NCBI GenBank assembly: GCA_019418625.1
Contig: DYBL01000065.1
Location: 1-45,990 of the forward strand
DNA length: 45,990 nt
Direction of reading: 5' to 3'
Source: Clostridiales bacterium
GTDB lineage: Bacteria > Bacillota > Clostridia > Oscillospirales > Oscillospiraceae
Shown: positions 7,174-15,120 of the stretch, piece after piece
Layout of the letters: each line of letters starts with the position of its first letter
Position numbering within the stretch: the stretch's first letter is position 1
Notes under the pieces: model-generated
Database searches by the model: none
Told to the model about the DNA's origin: nothing
What the model saw: only the letters and a program-made list of their open reading frames with translations
Program-made: the position numbers and the translations under genes

Positions 7174-7920
7174 ATGATCTATGCCACAGGCGATACCCAT
7201 GGCAACTTCCAACGGTTTGCTCCAGAACACTTCCCAGAGCAGGCTCAAATGACCAGGGATGATTTTATGATCATCTGCGGCGACTTCGGCGGTGTATGGG
7301 AAGGCGGCAAAAAGGATGCCCGCAGCCTGGACCGGCTGGAAAACCTACCGTTTACCACGCTGTTTGTCAGCGGCAACCACGAAAACTTCGATCTGCTGGG
7401 AAAATACCCCGTAGAGGAATGGAACGGCGGGAAAATCCAGCGCATTCGGCCCCATGTAATCCATCTGATGCGCGGGCAGGTCTTCGACCTGCAGGGATAT
7501 TCCTTCTTCACCATGGGCGGTGCCAGGAGTCACGATATTGATGATGGTATTCTGAATCCCAATGCGCCGGATTTTGAAGAACAGTATTGGGCTCTCCGAA
7601 GAATGGGCGCCCGCTTCCGGGTCAACCATCACTCCTGGTGGAAACAGGAGCTTCCCAGTAAGTCCGAGTATGAAGAAGCTCGGCGCAATCTGGAACGCAT
7701 TCACTATGAGGTGGACTATGTGATCACCCACTGCGCCCCAAGCAATATTGTTGACATACTGGGAAACGGCGGATATGTCCACGACCACCTGACCGACTTC
7801 TTGGAGGAAGTCAGAGAACAAGCCAAGTTCCACTACTGGCTGTTCGGACATTACCACGACAACAGGATCATCGACAACCGCTTCGTTCTGCTCTGGGAGC
7901 AGATGGTGCAAGTGGTATAA
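7174..7920 (+). CDS. Calcineurin-like metallophosphoesterase
   Basis: A 248-residue phosphoesterase with all the metal-binding motifs of the family in order: GDTHGN at residue 6, GDFGG near 35, GNHEN near 70, THCAPSN near 190 and GHYH near 225. It should hydrolyse a phosphomonoester or phosphodiester with a two-metal centre in the cytoplasm; the substrate cannot be read from the sequence. I chose the ATG at 7174, since AAGAAGGTGA lies just upstream and the mature fold begins at once; a GTG at 7153 would add seven residues. It sits directly after the recombinases and before a phosphatase/KilA-N group, so it is probably element cargo. A long hairpin follows the stop. Confidence 0.9.
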   Translation: MIYATGDTHGNFQRFAPEHFPEQAQMTRDDFMIICGDFGGVWEGGKKDARSLDRLENLPFTTLFVSGNHENFDLLGKYPVEEWNGGKIQRIRPHVIHLMRGQVFDLQGYSFFTMGGARSHDIDDGILNPNAPDFEEQYWALRRMGARFRVNHHSWWKQELPSKSEYEEARRNLERIHYEVDYVITHCAPSNIVDILGNGGYVHDHLTDFLEEVREQAKFHYWLFGHYHDNRIIDNRFVLLWEQMVQVV

Positions 7921-7973
7921 ACAGGCCAAAGAGAAGCACAGGAAATACTCCTGCGTTTCTCTTTGGCCTGTTT
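7919..7973 (+). terminator. Long hairpin terminator after the phosphoesterase
   Basis: Seventeen bases (7919-7935) pair perfectly with 7957-7973, with extra CAGG/CCTG pairing inside. The T-run is only three bases, but the stem is long. It overlaps the stop codon region of the phosphoesterase gene. Confidence 0.7.
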
Positions 7974-8009
7974 CTGAATAAGGCAGATTCTGCCGGAAAG
8001 GAGTAAGCC

Positions 8010-9032
8010 ATGAACATCCGCAAAAACATCGATTACTCTGCCATGTTTGCCGCTATGGATACGGCAATGGCCACCGGAATGTCTCAGATGGAACTGTACT
8101 GCCAGCTGGGCACTTTGGTCTGTGACAGACCAGAAAAGGGTGCTGCCGTCGCAGCTGCCGAGTACCTGAAAAACCGTTACCAGGATGCTTCCGGCTTCTC
8201 TCCCCGCAACCTGCGCCGGATGCGGGATTTCTACCGGATGTATGGTGGGAAACCGGAACTGCTGAAGCTGGCCATGGAGGTCAGCTGGACACACAATGTG
8301 GTCATTCTGGAAGCAGAACTGAGTCTGGAAGAACGGCGCTGGTACTTGTGTGCTGCCCGGCAATTCGGGTGGTCAAAGGCAGATCTCCAGAAAAAGATTG
8401 CGGCAGAGGCCCATCTGGAAGTCCTCCTCGACGAATCAGAGGTTCCGTGCTATACTGAATGCGAAGATAGCAAATTGGAGTGTTCAAAGCATGATCAAGA
8501 TACTTTTCCTCTGCCATGGGAACATTTGCAGAAGCCCGATGGCCGAGTTCATTATGAAAGATCTGGTGAAGAAGGCCAATCTGGAGCAGAGCATTCGGAT
8601 CGAGTCAGCAGCCACCAGCACCGAGGAGATCGGCAATCCGGTATATCCGCCGGCTCGCCGCAAACTGTCCGAGCATGGAATCGATTGCTCCGGCAAGAGA
8701 GCCCGTCAGCTGCTGAACAGCGACTACGAGAAATACGACCTTCTGATTGGCATGGATCATGCCAACCTGCGGAGTATGTATCGCATCTGCGGCGGCGATT
8801 TTGCCGACAAGATGCATCTGCTGATGGACTTTACCAACCGTCCCGGCGAGGTAGCCGATCCATGGTACACCGGGGATTTCGATACGACCTGGCGGGATGT
8901 AGAGGAAGGTTGCCAGGGACTTCTTCAAAAAATAATCAACAAGGAGGTGTAAGTGCGTGGAAAAACTGGTTGTCAGGGGAACCGAGATCAGTGTACAATG
9001 GGATTCCAGCCGGGATGACTTTATCAGCTTGA
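8010..9032 (+). CDS. DUF1016-N-like protein; frame runs on into unrelated downstream sequence
   Basis: Residues 1 to about 150 form a coherent protein: MSQMELYCQLGTLVCDRPEKG, GFSPRNLRRMRDFYRMY, SWTHNVVILE and LSLEERRWYLCAARQFGWSK are typical of the N-terminal domain of DUF1016/YhcG proteins, here without the PD-(D/E)XK nuclease domain. A strong AAAGGAG lies before the ATG. From about 8465 the frame overlaps the phosphatase gene in another frame, and the peptide becomes Arg/Ser/Gly-rich and shadow-like. So the natural gene probably ended near 8460-8490; a TGA in the neighbouring frame near 8456 would give that end after a one-step frameshift. Role unknown; stand-alone members occur in mobile elements. 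Confidence 0.65.
   Translation: MNIRKNIDYSAMFAAMDTAMATGMSQMELYCQLGTLVCDRPEKGAAVAAAEYLKNRYQDASGFSPRNLRRMRDFYRMYGGKPELLKLAMEVSWTHNVVILEAELSLEERRWYLCAARQFGWSKADLQKKIAAEAHLEVLLDESEVPCYTECEDSKLECSKHDQDTFPLPWEHLQKPDGRVHYERSGEEGQSGAEHSDRVSSHQHRGDRQSGISAGSPQTVRAWNRLLRQESPSAAEQRLREIRPSDWHGSCQPAEYVSHLRRRFCRQDASADGLYQPSRRGSRSMVHRGFRYDLAGCRGRLPGTSSKNNQQGGVSAWKNWLSGEPRSVYNGIPAGMTLSA
8491..8952 (+). CDS. Low-molecular-weight protein tyrosine phosphatase
   Basis: A 153-residue enzyme of the LMW-PTP/arsenate reductase fold. It begins MIKILFLCHGNICRSPMAE, which contains the full active-site loop C-X5-R-S (Cys8 nucleophile, Arg14). The general-acid Asp is in DPW near residue 127. The family removes phosphate from phosphotyrosine or phosphoarginine in cytoplasmic proteins. 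The start ATG lies inside the trailing frame of the DUF1016-type gene, and the upstream GGAG at 8477-8480 could serve as ribosome-binding site. Only four bases separate its stop from the KilA-N start, so they are co-translated. A metallophosphoesterase two genes upstream makes this a phosphatase-rich cassette. Confidence 0.9.
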   Translation: MIKILFLCHGNICRSPMAEFIMKDLVKKANLEQSIRIESAATSTEEIGNPVYPPARRKLSEHGIDCSGKRARQLLNSDYEKYDLLIGMDHANLRSMYRICGGDFADKMHLLMDFTNRPGEVADPWYTGDFDTTWRDVEEGCQGLLQKIINKEV

Positions 9033-9799
9033 CGGACATTGCCAAGCTCAAGGATAGCGACAATCCCCGATACATTATTCAAAACTGGCTCCGCAACCGG
9101 AATACGATTGAGTTTCTTGGTGTCTGGGAGTCCCTTTACAACCCGGAATTTAACCGTGTCGAATTCGATGCGTTTAGGAGTCAGGCCGGTCTGAACAGTT
9201 TTGTGATGACTCCCCAAAAGTGGATAGAGGCAACCGGCGCTATCGGCATCATCTCAAAAGCTGGTCGATACGGCGGCACTTATGCACACAAAGAGATTGC
9301 CTTTGAGTTTGCCTCCTGGATTTCTGTTGAATTCAAGCTGTATCTGGTCAAGGAATTTGAGCGGCTCAAGACCGAGGAGATGAAACAACTTGGCTGGGAC
9401 ATCAAGCGAAATCTGGTCAAGATCAACTACCGCATCCATACGGACGCCATCAAGGAGAATCTGATTCCGCCGGAGCTTTCCGCAAAGCAGGTCTCCATGG
9501 TGTATGCCAGTGAAGCCGATGTTTTGAACATGGCCCTGTTCGGTATGACTGCAAAACAGTGGCGGGACAGCCATCCGGATCTGAAAGGAAATATCCGAGA
9601 CTACGCCAATGTCTCGCAGCTGGTCTGCTTGTCCAATCTGGAAAATCTGAATGCGGTGTTCATCAACGAGGGGATGTCTCAGGCTGAGCGGCTGGCAAAG
9701 CTCAATGCCATCGCTATCAGCCAGATGGAGATCTTGACGCAGGATCACCAAATCGAAGCGCTGGAGACTCATAGTGGAGAATTATCTCCCTTGAAGTAA
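8957..9799 (+). CDS. KilA-N domain protein
   Basis: A 280-residue protein starting at GTG with AAGGAGGTGT 7 bases before it. Residues 15-125 match the KilA-N fold found in phage and virus antirepressors: FISLTDIAKLKDSDNPRYII, NWLRNRNTIEFLGVWE, then GLNSFVMTPQKWIEATGAIG and a YAHKEIAFEFASWIS motif. The C-terminal half (about 135-275) is the helical extension usual for bacterial members. These proteins bind DNA and often act as regulators in phages and defence or mobile loci. It ends a phosphoesterase/DUF1016/phosphatase series and is followed by a terminator-like hairpin, so it is probably the last gene of that operon. Confidence 0.88.
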   Translation: MEKLVVRGTEISVQWDSSRDDFISLTDIAKLKDSDNPRYIIQNWLRNRNTIEFLGVWESLYNPEFNRVEFDAFRSQAGLNSFVMTPQKWIEATGAIGIISKAGRYGGTYAHKEIAFEFASWISVEFKLYLVKEFERLKTEEMKQLGWDIKRNLVKINYRIHTDAIKENLIPPELSAKQVSMVYASEADVLNMALFGMTAKQWRDSHPDLKGNIRDYANVSQLVCLSNLENLNAVFINEGMSQAERLAKLNAIAISQMEILTQDHQIEALETHSGELSPLK

Positions 9800-9826
9800 A
9801 AATAACCGGACACTTGCGAGTGGACT

Positions 9827-9890
9827 AAGGCCGTGGCAAGCATATTATCTTGCAACAACTGTGTCGAATTCAATGAGTCGGCCTTGTTTT
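9827..9890 (+). terminator. Terminator-like hairpin after the KilA-N gene
   Basis: AAGGCCG (9827-9833) pairs with CGGCCTT (9879-9885), an inner GCAAG/CTTGC stem lies near 9836-9853, and GTTTT follows. Its T-run overlaps the -35 of the next promoter. Confidence 0.6.
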
Positions 9891-9912
9891 ATTATCAGAG
9901 CTTCACTATAAT
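9884..9912 (+). promoter_or_regulatory. Promoter of the interrupted GNAT gene
   Basis: TTGTTT (9884-9889), a 17-base spacer and a perfect TATAAT (9907-9912), followed by GAGAGGGG and the ATG at 9932. It is a standard vegetative-type promoter and is likely still active on the truncated gene. Confidence 0.7.
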
Positions 9913-9931
9913 AAGTGGAGAGGGGAATTAA

Positions 9932-10264
9932 ATGAAATTATTTGAAGCAAAAAACAGAGCGCCGGAGCTGATCGCACAGCTACTGAAGGTATGGGAATCT
10001 TCTGTGCGGGCCACACATCTATTTTTATCCGATGGCGAAATTGAACATATCAAAATCTATGTACCGCAGCTCTTGCGCGAGGTTCCCCATCTCGTTGTTG
10101 CAGAAGACGAAGTGGGGCATCCAGTTGCTTTTATGGGATCGGCGGACAGATCTTTGGAAATGTTGTTTGTCGCACCCGAAATGCGGGGCCGAGGAATCGG
10201 GAAACAGCTGTTACAATACGGATTTGAAAACCATAAAATTATGAGTGATTATTGCTCTCCATAG
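9932..10264 (+). pseudogene. GNAT acetyltransferase, 5' part, cut by element insertion
   Basis: The first 96 codons belong to a GNAT N-acetyltransferase: the VAEDEVGHPVAFMG strand and the acetyl-CoA loop motif EMRGRGIGKQLLQYGFEN are intact. From 10234 on the frame is element DNA, adding about nine foreign residues before a TAG. The missing C-terminal 55 residues lie 7.5 kb downstream at 17715-17882 in the same strand and frame. Joining the halves at the 14-bp repeat gives a normal 151-residue enzyme. The truncated product lacks the last strands of the fold and is probably inactive while the element is inserted. Confidence 0.9.
10220..10233 (+). repeat. Left attachment core (attL)
   Basis: GGATTTGAAAACCA, the left copy of the 14-bp core. 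It lies within codons 97-101 of the GNAT gene (Gly-Phe-Glu-Asn), and the next base begins the element. Confidence 0.88.
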
Positions 10265-10374
10265 GTTATCAATAAAATCTTCCAAAAGCCTTGAATATAA
10301 AGGATTTTTCGCACTCTGCTCGCCTTATCCCTTTATATGATTTCACACAAGTTTACTCTTTCCCTGACTGCTTA

Positions 10375-10395
10375 TAAGGGCAAAATCAAGGGCAA
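10375..10395 (+). repeat. Left copy of a terminal 21-bp direct repeat
   Basis: The 21 bases here match 17617-17637 at 19 positions (core TAAGGGCAAAA, then CAAGGG). Both copies lie inside the element, about 140 bases from the left core and 80 from the right core. They are good candidates for arm-type integrase or excisionase binding sites. Confidence 0.6.
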
Positions 10396-10480
10396 GAAAA
10401 TCTCATGACAAGATATAACAGAATGTGGCAATCGGAGAACTGTGGCATATGTGCGAATATATTATACTGGAGGATTTTTT

Positions 10481-10858
10481 ATGGACAAGTACATTTATGA
10501 TGAAAGCAATGGTCTTTGGTATGAACTGCAAGGAGATTATTATATCCCTTGCCTTGTTTTACCAGCCGAAGAAGAACAGCCAGTCGGTTTGTGGGGACAG
10601 CGACACTTACACTATCTCAAAGAGTACCGCAGAGGTACATATATCAATCTTCTTACAAGCGGCAGGCTCAACGCCTACCTTGTGAAGATTGATAAACAGG
10701 CACAGGAACGCTTTGAAAGGCTCATTGAGGGCATGAAACGGACACAGGGTATTACTGAACAGTTAAAGGCTGAAAACGGTTTTGAATGGATAAGAAGAAT
10801 AAATAACATACTGGCATGTGCGTGGGAGATTGTGAACGAAGAAATCATCTTTGCATAA
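10481..10858 (+). CDS. tnpV: TnpV, transposon-encoded protein
   Basis: A 125-residue protein beginning MDKYIYDESNGLWYELQGDY, the hallmark of the TnpV family found in Tn4451-like and related clostridial mobile elements. The GQRHLHYLKEYRR and NLLTSGRLNAYL segments are also typical. Its biochemical role is not established; an accessory recombination or mobilization function has been proposed from position only. I chose the ATG at 10481, which has GGAGG 7 bases upstream, over an in-frame ATG at 10442. It is the first gene inside the left end of the element and ends in a hairpin that abuts the tetR-type promoter. Confidence 0.85.
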   Translation: MDKYIYDESNGLWYELQGDYYIPCLVLPAEEEQPVGLWGQRHLHYLKEYRRGTYINLLTSGRLNAYLVKIDKQAQERFERLIEGMKRTQGITEQLKAENGFEWIRRINNILACAWEIVNEEIIFA

Positions 10859-10863
10859 GCAGA

Positions 10864-10901
10864 CAATAAGGCAGCAGGGCGTAATCCCTGTTGCCTTATT
10901 G
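10864..10901 (+). terminator. Hairpin after tnpV
   Basis: Sixteen bases at 10864-10879 pair with 10886-10901 with one G-U wobble. The T-run is poor. The right arm overlaps the -35 of the following promoter. Confidence 0.55.
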
Positions 10902-10955
10902 ACTTTAAGGGCGGTTTTGATTATAATAAATCAACTGATGTAAAACCATTGATTT
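10899..10955 (+). promoter_or_regulatory. Promoter and likely TetR operator of the export operon
   Basis: TTGACT (10899-10904), a 17-base spacer and TATAAT (10922-10927) form a near-consensus promoter. Immediately downstream, AAATCAA (10928-10934) and TTGATTT (10949-10955) form an inverted repeat covering the transcription start, the expected position for an autorepressing TetR dimer. Confidence 0.75.
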
Positions 10956-10975
10956 AATAAAAGGAGAAATAGAAT

Positions 10976-11554
10976 ATGCCACCAAAAGCAAAATTTACAA
11001 AAGGAGAAATTATTGAAGCCGCATTAAATATTGTCAGAACAGACGGATATGAAGCTTTAACTTCCAGAGCATTGGGAACATACCTCAGCAGTTCGGCAAG
11101 GCCGATTTTTACTGTATTCAAAAATATGGAGGAAGTTCAGCAGGCTATGATTGAAGCTGCTAAAACTCTGTATAAAGAATATGTCAATAAAGGATTAACA
11201 GCGGAACACCCTTTTAAGGGGGTGGGTACACAATATATTCTCTTCTCTGTTAATGAGTCAAAACTTTTTCAGCTCCTCTTTATGACGGAGCAAAAACAAA
11301 TTCCCGACTTATCAGGCGTACTTCCGCTGATAGATGAAAGTTATGAGCAAATTCTATTATCAATTCAAGAAGATTACAAAATTTGCAATTCATCTGCGAA
11401 AAAGCTATATCATCATCTTTGGATATATACACACGGAATTGCATCGCTTTGTGCCACAAAAATGTGCCGCTTTACAGATGAAGAAATCAGTACAATGATT
11501 ACTGAGGTATGTATGAGCATTTTGAAAAAGATAAAGGAAGAAGAAAATAAATAG
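10976..11554 (+). CDS. TetR/AcrR family regulator
   Basis: A 192-residue regulator. Residues 8-55 form the TetR helix-turn-helix: KGEIIEAALNIVRTDGYEAL, then TSRALGTYLSSSARPIFTVFKN. The rest is the helical ligand-binding and dimer domain. Such proteins repress an adjacent transporter until an inducer, often its substrate, is bound. AAAGGAG precedes the ATG. It is the first gene of an operon with the ABC ATPase 11 bases downstream, and an inverted repeat lies over its promoter. The gene is AT-rich compared with the genome, as are the two transporter genes, indicating acquisition from a low-GC Firmicute. Confidence 0.88.
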   Translation: MPPKAKFTKGEIIEAALNIVRTDGYEALTSRALGTYLSSSARPIFTVFKNMEEVQQAMIEAAKTLYKEYVNKGLTAEHPFKGVGTQYILFSVNESKLFQLLFMTEQKQIPDLSGVLPLIDESYEQILLSIQEDYKICNSSAKKLYHHLWIYTHGIASLCATKMCRFTDEEISTMITEVCMSILKKIKEEENK

Positions 11555-11565
11555 GAGGAAATTGA

Positions 11566-12480
11566 ATGAGCAATATTATTCAAATCAATAATCTTAACAA
11601 GAGTTTTGGAAGTGTAAACGCTGTTCAGAATTTAAGTTTTCGTGTGAAAAAAGGAGAGTTGTTTGCCTTTCTTGGTATCAATGGGGCAGGAAAATCAACT
11701 ACAATCAATATTATGTGCGGACAACTGTCGAAAGACAGTGGAAGCGTTTTTATTGATAAACACGATTTAGATAAGGATATGGACTATATTAAGCGTGAAC
11801 TGGGTGTAGTTTTTCAATCATCTGTCTTGGATTCTGCCCTTTCTGTTTATGATAATTTGGAAAGCCGTGCCGCTTTATATGGCATTACTGGAATGGAGTT
11901 TAAGAAACGACTTGAGGAACTGGCGAAAATATTAGATTTTGAAAACTTATTGAAACGCATCGTTGGTAAATTATCAGGAGGACAACGCCGAAGAATTGAT
12001 ATTGCAAGGGCTTTGTTTCATAAGCCTAAAATCCTTATTCTTGATGAGCCGACAACAGGGCTTGATCCGCAGACACGCCGACTTATTTGGGATGTTATAT
12101 CAAGTTTTCGCAAAGATGAAAATATGACTGTATTTTTAACTACGCACTATATGGAAGAAGCTGCGGAAGCTGATTATGTTGTAATCATTGATGATGGGAA
12201 AATATCCGCAGAGGGTACTCCGCTTGAATTAAAAAATATTTATACTGGGGATTACATCACAATTTATGATGTAGATGAAAAGGATATTAAAGCACTTGAT
12301 GTGGAATATGAGCAAATCCGAAACGGTTATCGCCTTTCTGTACCGAATACAAAGGCTGCAACTGAATTGATTATTCGTAATCCGCAGTTGTTTAATGATT
12401 ACGAAATAACAAAAGGAAAAATGGACGATGTTTTTCTTGCTGTTACGGGCAAAACATTGGTGGGAGGTGCAGAAAAATGA
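11566..12480 (+). CDS. ABC transporter ATP-binding protein, DrrA-like
   Basis: A 304-residue ATPase. Walker A is GINGAGKST near residue 38, the signature is LSGGQRRRID near 138, Walker B is ILILDEPTTGLDP near 157, and the H-loop is TTHYMEEAAEAD near 192. The C-terminal 80 residues form the accessory domain seen in DrrA-type exporters. It powers the permease encoded next, with which it overlaps by four bases (ATGA). The pair, with its own TetR regulator, looks like an inducible drug or peptide exporter. The substrate is unknown. Confidence 0.93.
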   Translation: MSNIIQINNLNKSFGSVNAVQNLSFRVKKGELFAFLGINGAGKSTTINIMCGQLSKDSGSVFIDKHDLDKDMDYIKRELGVVFQSSVLDSALSVYDNLESRAALYGITGMEFKKRLEELAKILDFENLLKRIVGKLSGGQRRRIDIARALFHKPKILILDEPTTGLDPQTRRLIWDVISSFRKDENMTVFLTTHYMEEAAEADYVVIIDDGKISAEGTPLELKNIYTGDYITIYDVDEKDIKALDVEYEQIRNGYRLSVPNTKAATELIIRNPQLFNDYEITKGKMDDVFLAVTGKTLVGGAEK

Positions 12481-13373
12481 GTATGGCTTTCATTCTTATC
12501 AAAAGAAATATCAAATTGTTTTTCAAAGATAAGGGAATGTTCTTTACCTCTTTGATAACGCCTGCTATATTGCTTGTACTTTATGTGACTTTTCTTGGGA
12601 ATGTGTATCGGGATAGTTTTACATCTAATTTACCTAATTCATTAAAACTATCAGAAAGCATAATAGAGGGACTGGTAGGCGGTCAACTTATCTCATCTAT
12701 TCTTGCTGTTTCGTGTGTAACGGTTGCTTTTTGTTCTAATTTTTTAATGGTGCAAGATAAAGCAAATGGTACGATAAGAGATTTAAGAATATCTCCTGTG
12801 AAGTCAGCTACACTTTCGCTGAGTTATTATGTTGCAACCTTGCTTTCGACACTTATTATTTGCTTTGCTGCAACGGGTATCTGTCTTACTTATGTGGCTA
12901 TTGTCGGTTGGTATATGTCACTCGCAGATATATTCTTTTTGTTTCTTGATATTTTACTCCTTGTTTTGTTTGGAACAGCATTATCTTCGATTATTAATTT
13001 TTTCTTGTCAACACAAGGACAAATTTCAGCGGTAGGCACAATCATCAGTGCGGGATATGGTTTCATTTGTGGTGCATATATGCCTATTTCTTCATTTGGA
13101 GAAGGGCTGCAAAAAATAATCTCATTTTTGCCGGGAACTTATGGTACATCACTTATCCGAAATCATACAATGCAAGGGGCACTTGTCGAAATGCAAAATC
13201 AAGGTATTCCAACAGAGGTTATTGAAAAACTAAAAGATTCCCTTGATTGCAATCTTTATTTTTTCGGAAGTCAAGTAAATATGGGAACGATGTATATGAT
13301 ACTTGGAATCACTATTTTGGTGTTGATTGGAATTTATATTTTGTTAAACAAATCAAAAAAATATAACTGTTAA
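12477..13373 (+). CDS. ABC-2 type permease
   Basis: A 298-residue membrane protein with six hydrophobic segments in ABC-2 order: one near residues 22-42, then five more from about 75 to 290, with the QDKANGTIRDLRISPVKSAT stretch that follows the second segment in drug-export permeases of the DrrB/YhfH kind. It forms the membrane path for the ATPase encoded upstream. A large extracytoplasmic loop lies near 190-260. It ends in a strong terminator and is the last gene of the AT-rich cargo block. Confidence 0.9.
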   Translation: MSMAFILIKRNIKLFFKDKGMFFTSLITPAILLVLYVTFLGNVYRDSFTSNLPNSLKLSESIIEGLVGGQLISSILAVSCVTVAFCSNFLMVQDKANGTIRDLRISPVKSATLSLSYYVATLLSTLIICFAATGICLTYVAIVGWYMSLADIFFLFLDILLLVLFGTALSSIINFFLSTQGQISAVGTIISAGYGFICGAYMPISSFGEGLQKIISFLPGTYGTSLIRNHTMQGALVEMQNQGIPTEVIEKLKDSLDCNLYFFGSQVNMGTMYMILGITILVLIGIYILLNKSKKYNC

Positions 13374-13400
13374 TTTTGTAGCTGAAAATGATTATGTATG

Positions 13401-13435
13401 CCGCCGCTATGGGTAACACCATAACGGCGGTTTTT
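13401..13435. terminator. Terminator between exporter and relaxase genes
   Basis: CCGCCGCTATGG (13401-13412) pairs with CCATAACGGCGG (13419-13430) with one mismatch, followed by TTTTT. It separates the plus-strand exporter from the minus-strand relaxase. Confidence 0.85.
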
Positions 13436-13441
13436 CAATGC

Positions 13442-14875
13442 CTATCGGCTATCTCTGTCAATGGATTTTTTACGCTGTTTTTGCGGTGGTTGCTGCTTGT
13501 TGCGTTCCTGTATCTCACGCAGATGTTTTAACACGCTCTCCCGTTGGGGCAGCGCTGTCTGTTCTTTTTCGGCTGGTCTGCGGTTCTCCCTGACCTTGCG
13601 CTCCCATTCGGCAAGCTCCCGGTTGTAGTTCTCTACCACAGCCTCCGCCTTGCGGTAGGTCGCCATGAACGCCCGTACATCGGGATAGCCGTCCTCTTTT
13701 AAGATTTCAGGCAGTGCTTCCAGCATGGCGGAAATGTTTTCTTCCGTCCGCCGGATTTTTGCTTCCAGCTCTTTCCGCTCCCTGCCTTTGAAGATACCCT
13801 TTGTTTCAGCAAGCTGCGATTTCAGCCTGGGGACTTCCTCCTGCAAGCTGCGGATTTCCCTTGCCCTGTCCTGCACCCGTATCATCAGCTTCTGCATGGC
13901 GCCAAACTCCGCCATATCCAGATTGAGCACCGGCTTGGGCGGCAGCTCCGTCTGGCGTATCAGGTTCTGCAAAAACTCTTTCGCTTTGCTAACGATACTG
14001 CGGAACAGGTTAGGCAGCCAGCCCTTGCTTTTGATAGACTGGCTCGTTTTTTCGTGTATCTCCGTCCGTTTGATTTCTAAAATCTTTGCCTCCTCTATCC
14101 CCGATAAAAGCGCCATATCCGCCGTCCTGTTCCACTCCTGCCTTGCGGCGTTGTCCGCTTCTATCTCGGCGGCTTTGGGATTGTTCTTGCCGATCTTTTT
14201 GGTCGGCAAGTAGATACTGTCGGGATTGAACACCCGTAAATGCTGCTCAGGATCGGCGATATGCCGGTTGATAAGGTCGGTGTAATTTCTCTTGACTTCC
14301 TCTAAAAACGGCTCGCTTTTGAAACGCCCGTCCTTTACCGTAAAAAGGTGCTGTTCGTAAACGCCGCCTTTCGGGATAACGGTGCAGCCCTTCCGTATCT
14401 GCCCGTCCTCCCCTGTGATTTCTTTTTTGGTGCGTACCCGTTTGCCCGTTTCGTCAAAGAATACGCTGCGGGTTGCAATCTTAACCTCCGGCTCGGCAAG
14501 CAGCCGCCGTTCGCTGAAGATAAGGTGGATGTGGTAATTGGTCTTTCGCTTGTTGTGATGGAGCGCCGACACGCATTCCACATCATACCGCCTGCGGAAT
14601 TCCTCCGTGAAATCTTCCAGTACCTGCGACGGCTCGTATTGCGTGTAGGCTTCGGGGAGGGCGATAATCAGCTCCCTTGCTTCGATACACTTCCCCTCTG
14701 CGCCGCTTCTCTGAAACTCCTGCTGGCTTTCCCTTGCGAGGCTGCTCCAAAAGGAATGGTCTGCGGTGCGGTAAACCGCATAGAGGTTTTCTTGCTTGGC
14801 GTGGCTTGTGATATACGATATTCTTCCCCTGACATTGGACAGCTTTGACATCTGAATAAAGCTGTGGCGTGTCAT
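13442..14875 (-). CDS. MobA/MobL family relaxase
   Basis: A 477-residue mobilization protein. The N-terminal 150 residues carry the relaxase region: RGRISYITSHAKQENLYAVY, the LIIALPEAYTQYEP motif and the metal-binding NYHIHLIFSERR. The C-terminal half is long charged helices (about 320-470), typical for this family. It would nick one strand at oriT and pilot the DNA through a helper conjugation channel. A GGAG lies 8 bases before the ATG at 14875. The palindrome-rich stretch just upstream (14965-15090) is a likely oriT. It is GC-rich, unlike the neighbouring exporter. Confidence 0.9.
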   Translation of the reverse strand: MTRHSFIQMSKLSNVRGRISYITSHAKQENLYAVYRTADHSFWSSLARESQQEFQRSGAEGKCIEARELIIALPEAYTQYEPSQVLEDFTEEFRRRYDVECVSALHHNKRKTNYHIHLIFSERRLLAEPEVKIATRSVFFDETGKRVRTKKEITGEDGQIRKGCTVIPKGGVYEQHLFTVKDGRFKSEPFLEEVKRNYTDLINRHIADPEQHLRVFNPDSIYLPTKKIGKNNPKAAEIEADNAARQEWNRTADMALLSGIEEAKILEIKRTEIHEKTSQSIKSKGWLPNLFRSIVSKAKEFLQNLIRQTELPPKPVLNLDMAEFGAMQKLMIRVQDRAREIRSLQEEVPRLKSQLAETKGIFKGRERKELEAKIRRTEENISAMLEALPEILKEDGYPDVRAFMATYRKAEAVVENYNRELAEWERKVRENRRPAEKEQTALPQRESVLKHLREIQERNKQQPPQKQRKKSIDRDSR

Positions 14876-14964
14876 ACATCATCTCCGTTTCTGTTTGGTA
14901 AAATGCCTGTCTCATTTTGCAACCGGCTTGCCGGCTGCGGCTGTTCCGATAAGGAGCAGCCAAA

Positions 14965-15090
14965 GAAAATTGCGCCGCAATTTTCTCTGTATCACAGCGG
15001 CGGCAGCCCTGCAAGCGGTGATACAGGCTCCCCGCAGGGGCGAAATACCCGGAGTACAAACCGCAGGTTTGTGCGAGGGGTGTATTTCGC
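14965..15090. other. Palindrome cluster, putative oriT
   Basis: Three perfect 9-bp inverted repeats stand in a row. GAAAATTGC (14965-14973) pairs with 14977-14985. CTGTATCAC (14987-14995) pairs with 15018-15026. GCGAAATAC (15040-15048) pairs with 15082-15090. The group lies in the 245-base gap between the relaxase start and the excisionase stop, the usual place for an origin of transfer. Confidence 0.55.
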
Positions 15091-15120
15091 TCTCAAACGC
15101 CGAGGGCTTTGAGAAAGTGG

